Assembly (NCBI GenBank): GCA_964636675.1
Contig: CAZWUO010000079.1
Coordinates: forward strand, 1 to 14,552
Length of the DNA stretch: 14,552 bases
Source of the DNA: JALUUH01 sp964636675
Lineage (GTDB): Bacteria > Pseudomonadota > Gammaproteobacteria > S012-40
Reading direction: 5' to 3'
Program-made: the position numbers and the translations under genes
Shown: positions 1 through 4,466 of the stretch, piece by piece
How positions within the stretch are numbered: the first letter of the stretch is position 1
Layout: each line of letters starts with the position of its first letter
The notes under the pieces: model-generated
What the model was told of the DNA's origin: nothing
The model's input: only the letters and a program-made list of their open reading frames with translations
Database searches by the model: none

Positions 1-1256
1 GTGATTTTATGGCTGATGCCACGGTCAGGCTCATCATGATATTAAAAATAAATTCATTAGCACGGGGTGTATCCGGTATTCGTTTAACCGTGATTAAAGC
101 ATTGATCACTTTATTGAATAAACAGGTTTATCCTTGCATACCGATTAAGGGGTCTGTTGGTGCGTCAGGTGATCTTGCGCCACTCGCGCATATGAGTGCG
201 GTGTTGTTGGGTGAGGGTTACGCGCGTTATGAAGATGAAATCATTAGTGCAGACCAGGCTTTGGTCTTGGCAGATTTGCAACCTATTGTGTTGGCACCCA
301 AAGAAGGTCTTGCATTATTAAACGGTACCCAGGTTTCAACCGCTTTGGCACTTGAAGGACTCTTTGCCGCAGAGGATGCATTGCTATCTGCGGTGGTTAC
401 TGGGGCATTGTCGGTTGAAGCGGCACAAGGTTCACGGATTCCATTTGACCAACGTATCCACGAGGCTCAAGGACACAAAGCCGTTATTGACATCGGTACG
501 GCGTATCGTCGTCTATTACAACATTCACAAATCGAAGCGAGTCATCGTAGCTGTGATCGTGTGCAAGACCCGTATTCTCTGCGCTGTCAGCCACAAGTTA
601 TGGGTGCGTGTTTGCAGCAAATACGCAATGCAGCAGCGACTATTCTGACTGAAGCCAATGGTGTTTCTGATAACCCATTGGTGTTTGCGGATGAAAATGA
701 AATCTTGTCAGGCGGAAATTTCCATGCAGAAGCGATTGCGATGGCGGCAGATAATTTGGCCTTGGTATTCGCTGAAATTGGTGCCTTGGCCGAGCGCCGT
801 ATTGCCTTGCTCATCGATTCCAAACTCAGTGGCTTGCCACCATTCTTAGTGGAAAACGGCGGCATTAATTCGGGTTTTATGATGGCACAGGTTACGGCTG
901 CTGCGCTCGCGAGTGAAAATAAATCATTCGCCCATCCCGCGAGCGTTGATAGTTTGCCGACTTCTGCAAATCAAGAAGATCATGTTTCTATGGCCACGTT
1001 TGCAGCTCGTAGACTCAAAGATATGTATGAGAATACCGCCTACATTCTAGCCATAGAATGGCTTGCTGCGTGTCAGGGTTTGGATTTTTTAGCACCGCTA
1101 AAAACCTCTAATGGATTAGAAAAGGCGAAAAATGATCTTAGAAAAGAAGTTCCTTTTTATGCCAAAGACCGATATTTTTCTAAAGATATTGAAAAAGCAG
1201 CGTGCTTGATTAAACAAGGTGTGCTCGCAAATAAAGAGACGCTTTCTTTTTGTTGA
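1..1256 (+). CDS. hutH: Histidine ammonia-lyase HutH, 3' part (5' end outside window)
   Basis: Histidine ammonia-lyase removes ammonia from L-histidine to give urocanate, the first step of histidine degradation in the cytoplasm. The reading frame is open from the first base, so the gene enters from the left; roughly the first 90 residues of a family length near 510 are missing. The internal ATG at 9 is not the real start. Visible marks are GSVGASGDLAPLAH, whose Ala-Ser-Gly (codons 162-170) forms the MIO electrophile; the QDPYSLRCQPQ segment with its conserved Tyr and Arg; and the C-terminal ANQEDHVSM signature. These fit HutH better than phenylalanine or tyrosine ammonia-lyase. The stop is at 1254-1256, followed directly by a terminator. 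No other hut gene lies downstream; hutU could lie upstream, outside the window. The next gene runs in the opposite direction. Confidence 0.95.
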   Translation, partial: DFMADATVRLIMILKINSLARGVSGIRLTVIKALITLLNKQVYPCIPIKGSVGASGDLAPLAHMSAVLLGEGYARYEDEIISADQALVLADLQPIVLAPKEGLALLNGTQVSTALALEGLFAAEDALLSAVVTGALSVEAAQGSRIPFDQRIHEAQGHKAVIDIGTAYRRLLQHSQIEASHRSCDRVQDPYSLRCQPQVMGACLQQIRNAAATILTEANGVSDNPLVFADENEILSGGNFHAEAIAMAADNLALVFAEIGALAERRIALLIDSKLSGLPPFLVENGGINSGFMMAQVTAAALASENKSFAHPASVDSLPTSANQEDHVSMATFAARRLKDMYENTAYILAIEWLAACQGLDFLAPLKTSNGLEKAKNDLRKEVPFYAKDRYFSKDIEKAACLIKQGVLANKETLSFC

Positions 1257-1280
1257 AAGGAAACGTCTTCTTCTTTTTTT
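1237..1280 (+). terminator. Intrinsic terminator of hutH
   Basis: AGACG pairs with CGTCT (1264-1268), and the stem continues inward with TTTCTTT against AAAGGAAA, with one bulged base on each side and a loop of about 6 nt. TCTTCTTTTTTT follows at once. The stem starts inside the last hutH codons. On the opposite strand the downstream T-run is short, so it would end arsR transcription less well. This is a hand-drawn fold; no energy was calculated. Confidence 0.7.
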
Positions 1281-1282
1281 AA

Positions 1283-1294
1283 GCTAAGCTTAGC
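1283..1294. repeat. 12-bp perfect palindrome GCTAAGCTTAGC
   Basis: A perfect self-complementary 12-mer lies in the short gap between the convergent hutH and arsR stop codons, just after the T-run of the hutH terminator. It could be a protein-binding site or chance. No function is assigned. Confidence 0.4.
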
Positions 1295-1298
1295 CTGT

Positions 1299-1652
1299 TT
1301 AATTTTTCGAGTATTTCTCCCCATCCACTTTCGTGATTAGATCGAGTTTTTGCAAGCGCATTTCCCAAATAGATTTGAGTACCTTGAACCACTTATCGAT
1401 TTCAGTAACCGGTGCAAGCTTAGCCTCTATCCAGTGGGTTCTGCCTACGGTTTTTCGAGTAACAAGTCCGGCTTTTTCAAGTACTTTGATATGTTTGGAA
1501 ACGGCGTTCAACGACATGTCATAAAAAGCGGCCAAATCAGTCACCCGGCTTGGTCCTTGTTGTACCAATTGGGTAAGCAGCGATCGGCGGGTGGTATCGC
1601 TGACTGCTTTTAGTGTATTAGAAAGTGCTTGTTCATTAATATTATCAGCCAT
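1299..1652 (-). CDS. ArsR-family winged-helix transcriptional repressor
   Basis: A 117-residue DNA-binding regulator of the ArsR/SmtB superfamily. The pattern ALSNTLKAVSDTTRRSLLTQL, then VTDLAAFYDMSLNAVSKHIKVLEKAGLVTRKTVGRTHW, is the classic helix-turn-helix plus wing: recognition helix around residues 44-60, wing around 64-76. The C-terminal WFKVLKSIWEMRLQKLD resembles the subgroup of ArsR regulators often encoded beside SRPBCC/AHSA1 proteins. There is no cysteine at all, so a classical Cys-based metal sensor is unlikely (seen). No SRPBCC partner gene is present here; the neighbour on the 3' side is hutH, convergent. The ATG at 1652-1650 has no Shine-Dalgarno sequence and sits inside an operator-like repeat, which suggests a very short leader and autorepression (inference). 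The ligand and other targets are unknown. Confidence 0.88.
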   Translation of the reverse strand: MADNINEQALSNTLKAVSDTTRRSLLTQLVQQGPSRVTDLAAFYDMSLNAVSKHIKVLEKAGLVTRKTVGRTHWIEAKLAPVTEIDKWFKVLKSIWEMRLQKLDLITKVDGEKYSKN

Positions 1653-1665
1653 AAGGTTGAATATT
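1638..1665 (-). promoter_or_regulatory. Operator-like element A, overlapping the arsR start codon
   Basis: On the minus strand AATATTCAACC, then TTAT, then GGCTGATAATATT forms an imperfect inverted repeat, with arms ATATTCAACC and GGcTGAtaATAT. The arsR ATG lies at its centre. A near-identical copy lies 41 bp upstream. Two-fold symmetry and a position over the start site fit a dimeric ArsR repressor acting on its own gene (inference). Confidence 0.6.
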
Positions 1666-1681
1666 AAAGAATGGCAAATAA

Positions 1682-1706
1682 ATTATCAGCTAAAAGGTTG
1701 AATATT
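1682..1706 (-). promoter_or_regulatory. Operator-like element B, upstream of arsR
   Basis: This 25-bp segment matches 1641-1665 at 23 of 25 positions, offset by exactly 41 bp, close to four helical turns. On the minus strand it reads AATATTCAACC, TTTT, AGCTGATAAT, and includes GATAAT, a possible -10 box. Two copies on one DNA face would suit cooperative binding. A duplication of the start region is the other explanation. Confidence 0.55.
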
Positions 1707-1948
1707 TTTGAGTTGGATTTTAATGCTCTGCTTTTTTTGGAATAAAGTTATAAGATTTAAGCCCCGCAGATACTTTTGCAACCTCGCCAATACATCATAT
1801 ATACTTCTTTTTTTTTAAGCTTTTACGATAAGCTGCTCGTTTATACAGACAATTCAAAGAGACTTTGCGCAAGTTATTGATGTTAACGCACTCTTAGGGT
1901 TTGGTGTTTTTTGAGTTTGATTTTCTTAATAATTGTTAGAGGTTCATG

Positions 1949-2326
1949 ATGTACAAATATGCGTTTATTTTATTATTGTGTTTAATGCCAGTTGCGGTTT
2001 TTGCCAAACCGACTTGTCAGGATCATCCGTCGGGTCCCTATTGTTCTTACACCGGAAAAGTGGCTTCGATTTACGTTAATACGTCTAATACAATACTTGT
2101 TTATTTTGATGCGCCGGTAGACGTATCTCTTGCTAATAGTTTTGGAATGAACATTACAAATTCAGTTGCAGCAGCCGTTTCAAATGAAAACCCAGAATTT
2201 GCAAAGATGTTTTATTCAACTGCCTTGACTGCACAGGCGTCTGGACGCGCAATATCTATTCAGATGCGTGGAAATCATGGCGGTTATTTAAAGATCGATA
2301 GAATTTGGCTTGCGGCACCGAAATAA
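1949..2326 (+). CDS. Small exported protein of unknown function
   Basis: A 125-residue protein with a clear Sec signal peptide: positively charged Lys3, a hydrophobic core at residues 5-18, and a likely cut after VFA (residue 19), leaving a mature protein of about 106 residues starting KPTCQDH. Two cysteines (23 and 32) sit close together near the new N-terminus and could form a disulfide. The rest alternates short beta-like strands (KVASIYVNTSNTILVYF, GRAISIQMRG, LKIDRIWLA). The AQASGRAISIQM segment followed by a strand ending in IDRIWL resembles small periplasmic OB-fold-like proteins, but this is only an impression. Two ATGs are adjacent (1946 and 1949); AGAGG at 1938-1942 is better spaced for the second, so 1949 is chosen. 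It stands alone, divergent from arsR with about 300 bp between. Confidence 0.75.
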   Translation: MYKYAFILLLCLMPVAVFAKPTCQDHPSGPYCSYTGKVASIYVNTSNTILVYFDAPVDVSLANSFGMNITNSVAAAVSNENPEFAKMFYSTALTAQASGRAISIQMRGNHGGYLKIDRIWLAAPK

Positions 2327-2335
2327 AGAGAGGCT

Positions 2336-2355
2336 GAAATTATTTTTCTAATTTC
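2336..2355 (+). other. Weak hairpin after the small exported protein gene
   Basis: GAAATTA and TAATTTC form a 7-bp stem with a 6-nt T-rich loop, 9 nt after the stop codon. No T-run follows, so it is at best a weak terminator or an mRNA 3'-end stabiliser. Confidence 0.3.
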
Positions 2356-2440
2356 GTTAAAGTTATGTGGTGGTTTATACGAGAAATAGCATGCATCTAA
2401 TTAGTTACCACTTAACACCCGACGTGAGAGGAATTGAATA

Positions 2441-3082
2441 ATGACTAAAAAAACCGCAGCCATCAAAAAAGTATCTGCAAAAGACTTGGAGAAAGCCGTA
2501 TTTGGTGATCCCAAAGAGTTGCCGAAGCTAAAAAAAATAACGCTAAAAACAAAAAATGATTTGAAAAAAGTCGAGTTAAAAATAAAAACACTGCAAAAAT
2601 CAATAAAACAAAAAGAGCTTATGCTGAAAAAAGCTTCGGTCGTTGTTATTAAAAAGAAAACAGCAACCACGATGAAGGCAAAAAAGATAGCGAAACTTGC
2701 TGTTGATAAAATGCAAAAAGAACTAAAAATTGTAGAAAAAACATTAGCTGATACAAACAAAAAGTGGAAGCTTTTCATAAGTCAAGAACAACTATTTGAA
2801 AAACGTGTAGCGGCAAGAGAATGGGCAGTAATGAGCTTTGTAAAAAAATGGGAAAAAGAGTTTACGGTGAAGTCTAAACCTAAGAAAAAATCTTTAGCCA
2901 AATCCGCGATTGTAAAACCAATTTCTACTAAGCAAGTTAAACCAAAAGATAAACCTGAAAATATCGTCGTGCCAATGGTTAGTAGAACGCATACTAGTCA
3001 AGACCAGTATCATGAAGATTCCGAAAATCGTGGTTACTCAAGTCCAATATCTGGTTGGGATGATAACCTAAAAAGAAACTAA
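2441..3082 (+). CDS. Lysine-rich coiled-coil protein of unknown function
   Basis: A 213-residue protein with 51 lysines (about 24 percent) by my count and no signal peptide or membrane segment, so probably cytoplasmic. Residues 28-110 have spaced Leu/Ile/Val among Lys/Glu and look like a long alpha-helix or coiled coil. Residues 115-140 (LFEKRVAAREWAVMSFVKKWEKEF) may be a compact helical part with two tryptophans. Residues 143-176 are a Lys/Ser/Pro-rich linker. The last 35 residues carry more acidic and polar residues, ending GWDDNLKRN. The composition recalls histone-H1-like bacterial DNA-binding proteins, but no recognised repeat such as AAKK tandems or domain is present, so nucleic-acid binding is only a guess. 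The start is supported by AGAGGA at 2427-2432, 8 nt before the ATG. Low-complexity A-rich coding also fits. Monocistronic, with a good terminator behind it. Confidence 0.75.
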   Translation: MTKKTAAIKKVSAKDLEKAVFGDPKELPKLKKITLKTKNDLKKVELKIKTLQKSIKQKELMLKKASVVVIKKKTATTMKAKKIAKLAVDKMQKELKIVEKTLADTNKKWKLFISQEQLFEKRVAAREWAVMSFVKKWEKEFTVKSKPKKKSLAKSAIVKPISTKQVKPKDKPENIVVPMVSRTHTSQDQYHEDSENRGYSSPISGWDDNLKRN

Positions 3083-3103
3083 TTTTTTTAAGCTAGCTAA
3101 TTT

Positions 3104-3131
3104 GAGCCAGACCATTTTGTTTGGCTCTTTT
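3104..3131 (+). terminator. Intrinsic terminator after the lysine-rich protein gene
   Basis: GAGCCAGAC (3104-3112) pairs with GTTTGGCTC (3119-3127) as a 9-bp stem with one G-U pair and a 6-nt loop, followed by TTTT. It starts 22 nt after the stop codon. A classic rho-independent terminator. Confidence 0.85.
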
Positions 3132-3436
3132 ACACTGCGTGCCGCAATCCTTGATGACTCAGTTTCAGCTAGTCAATCATTTTCTGTTCATACTCTCACT
3201 CAACAAAGTTAGTTACCCTGTACTATTTCTTGTGCTTGAAATTTGCGACATAGTTTCTTTGTAGTTGAATGGCGACAGGAGTCAGCATTTTCAACAACGC
3301 ATTTCAAACATCAGTAAACACCGCGGTTTTAAAAAAAATAAATGAATTTTCATCTAAACGCTTATGATTGCTGCATTTGCAAACCTGGATGCAGCACAAT
3401 TTCGCTTCTGTGTTTTTCAGTTTCGTCTTGTTACTC

Positions 3437-3500
3437 AGTGCTGGTATATACATTGCTGGCATTCACTTCGCTGGTCATTATGAGTTATTGTACCAGCACT
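3437..3500 (+). promoter_or_regulatory. Long-range stem, possible antiterminator
   Basis: AGTGCTGGTA (3437-3446) and TACCAGCACT (3491-3500) are perfect 10-bp complements separated by 44 nt. If formed in the RNA, this stem takes up the CACT that the following terminator-like hairpin needs, so the two structures exclude each other. Three GCTGG boxes (3440, 3455, 3470) lie exactly 15 nt apart within the 5' arm and loop. This is a hand-drawn structure with no calculated energy. Confidence 0.45.
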
Positions 3501-3519
3501 AGGAGTAGTGTTTTTTTTA
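3497..3519 (+). terminator. Terminator-like hairpin in the leader of the Trp-rich exported protein gene
   Basis: CACTA-GGAG-TAGTG is a 5-bp stem with a 4-nt loop, followed immediately by eight Ts. It lies 23 nt before the next start codon and upstream of its ribosome-binding site, so it would cut off transcription in the leader. The stem is short and A/T-containing, so efficiency could be low. It overlaps the 3' arm of the long-range stem. Confidence 0.4.
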
Positions 3520-3528
3520 TGACAAACG

Positions 3529-3533
3529 GAGGT
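3529..3533 (+). promoter_or_regulatory. Strong ribosome-binding site GGAGG
   Basis: GGAGG lies 8 nt before the ATG at 3542 and fixes that start. It is one of the strongest Shine-Dalgarno sequences in the window, which suggests high expression once the leader is read through. Confidence 0.75.
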
Positions 3534-3541
3534 TTTTTCAA

Positions 3542-4177
3542 ATGAAAATCAAGTCTAAGGTTTTATTATCTGCATTAGTGGCTGCAACAACACTGTCAGC
3601 GTCATGGACGGCGCTAGCGGTTCCGCCGCATATGCCAGATTTAGTAAAGGATGGCAATCGATGGTTGATCACGTTTTATAATGACAGTAGCGCAAAACAT
3701 AATCGTTGGGCAACCCAAGGTCTCTGCTTTTTTCGCGTCGCTACGGTAGGTACCCATACGCGGTACGTGTGGTATTCCGATACCTTTCCTAATTGGAACG
3801 GTTGGGCGACTCAAGAAGGTGATCAAATCTTTATGCATGGTGATTACGCTCGTAATCAAGGACACGATGGTATGGAGTGGGAAATTGTGACTAACTCTCC
3901 AAGAAATGAAGGCGCTGGTCATTGGAAGGAATGGCGTGAAAACATCGGTTTTGGTCGCACCATCGGTTTTGGTAACGCAAAGTTTGTTCGCGTCGGAAAA
4001 TGCAGACATCATCGTACTGTGAGTGTGGTCGAGGCTGAAATGGAGAAAGAGGTGAAGATATATAGTGACCAATATGCGGATATCGAGTTTTCTAAATCGG
4101 TTGATGGTCGGGATATCGTGACACCCTCTGGTGTTGGTTTTAAAAACAAAGTTGCGGATTTGCTTGAAGCTCGCTGA
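3542..4177 (+). CDS. Exported tryptophan-rich protein of unknown function
   Basis: A 211-residue protein with a textbook signal peptide: MKIKSK, a hydrophobic core at residues 8-20, and a cut after ALA (residue 26) giving a mature start VPPHMPD. The mature part has eight tryptophans in residues 41-131 and many aromatic, Gly and Asn residues, typical of an aromatic-rich beta-fold or a carbohydrate-binding surface (inference). NRWATQG (54-60) and NGWATQEG (86-93) form a short internal repeat, and GFGRTIGFGNAKF (136-148) repeats GFG. Two cysteines (62 and 154) could make one disulfide. From residue 157 the sequence changes to a charged, more helical tail (VVEAEMEKEVKIYSDQ) ending VADLLEAR. I do not recognise the family. 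The start is supported by GGAGG at 3529. It has its own leader and a strong terminator, so it is an independent unit. Confidence 0.8.
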   Translation: MKIKSKVLLSALVAATTLSASWTALAVPPHMPDLVKDGNRWLITFYNDSSAKHNRWATQGLCFFRVATVGTHTRYVWYSDTFPNWNGWATQEGDQIFMHGDYARNQGHDGMEWEIVTNSPRNEGAGHWKEWRENIGFGRTIGFGNAKFVRVGKCRHHRTVSVVEAEMEKEVKIYSDQYADIEFSKSVDGRDIVTPSGVGFKNKVADLLEAR

Positions 4178-4201
4178 AACTTAAAAAAATAATGCATTAA
4201 C

Positions 4202-4273
4202 AAAAGTAGCAGGTCTTGCTTATTGATATTTTCGACTATTCGAATAAAAGCACGGCCTGTTACTTTTTTTTCT
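4202..4273 (+). terminator. Long-stem terminator after the Trp-rich exported protein gene
   Basis: AAAAGTAGCAGGTC (4202-4215) pairs over 14 bp with GGCCTGTTACTTTT (4254-4267), with two G-U pairs, and the T-run continues for several more bases. The loop of about 38 nt holds a small inner hairpin around TTCGA and TCGAA. Because the stem starts with A-run against T-run it could work on both strands, but no minus-strand gene ends here. Confidence 0.7.
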
Positions 4274-4318
4274 TATTTGAAAATATTTTTAAAAATGTGT
4301 CGTCTAAGGTGCCCCCTG

Positions 4319-4332
4319 TTAGCATCTGCTAA
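4319..4332. promoter_or_regulatory. Inverted repeat TTAGCA-TC-TGCTAA upstream of the kinase gene
   Basis: A 14-bp dyad with perfect 6-bp arms and a 2-bp centre lies about 130 bp before the hybrid kinase start. The spacing is too tight for an RNA hairpin, so a dimeric regulator site is the likelier reading. No matching second copy was noticed in the window. Confidence 0.35.
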
Positions 4333-4448
4333 TTGTGCACACTGCATTTCCAGTCAGTGAGAATCTCTTAAAGAAATTATCTTAAGCTGTCGATATATTA
4401 AGCTACACCCTCAAAAAATTTAAGTCCATTGGAACATTAAGCATAATA

Positions 4449-4466
4449 ATGGATTGCAAAAAATGA
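4449..4466 (+). CDS. Possible 5-codon leader ORF (MDCKK) overlapping the kinase start
   Basis: ATG GAT TGC AAA AAA TGA ends in TGA that overlaps the kinase ATG at 4463 in the form ATGA, the classical arrangement for translational coupling. The kinase ATG has no good Shine-Dalgarno sequence of its own, which gives the coupling some appeal. The mini-ORF also lacks a well-placed ribosome-binding site, so chance is quite possible. Confidence 0.2.
   Translation: MDCKK

Larger units (their letters stand above)
3083..3541. other. 459-bp intergenic region: terminator, leader with attenuator-like structures
   Basis: The first 50 bp hold the terminator of the upstream gene. Positions 3132-3430 contain no convincing promoter or RNA gene; a small imperfect hairpin (TGATGACT against AGTCAATCA) can be drawn near 3152-3180, and ACCGCGGT around 3320 is a perfect 8-bp palindrome. 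Positions 3437-3533 hold the alternative hairpins and ribosome-binding site described separately. A 67-codon frame (3342-3545) crosses the region but lacks a ribosome-binding site and is not accepted as a gene. Confidence 0.5.

Noticed and set aside
587..865. 92-codon minus-strand ORF inside hutH
   Set aside because: It is a shadow of hutH in the opposite frame; the hutH frame carries clear family motifs over the same stretch.
2401..2778. 125-codon Phe/Ser-rich minus-strand ORF opposite the lysine-rich gene
   Set aside because: AAA-rich coding on one strand automatically gives a TTT-rich open frame on the other. The plus strand has the ribosome-binding site and terminator.
3437..3488. GCTGG boxes every 15 nt as a CRISPR or tandem repeat array
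   Set aside because: Only three 5-bp units with unrelated sequence between them. This is too little for an array; it is mentioned only as a property of the leader.
3342..3545. 67-codon ORF in the leader as an independent gene
   Set aside because: No ribosome-binding site, composition like translated non-coding DNA, and it runs through the hairpin elements. Kept only as a low-interest leader-peptide idea.
3641..4072. 143-codon minus-strand ORF opposite the Trp-rich exported protein
   Set aside because: The plus-strand frame has a signal peptide, a strong ribosome-binding site and a terminator. The minus frame has none of these.
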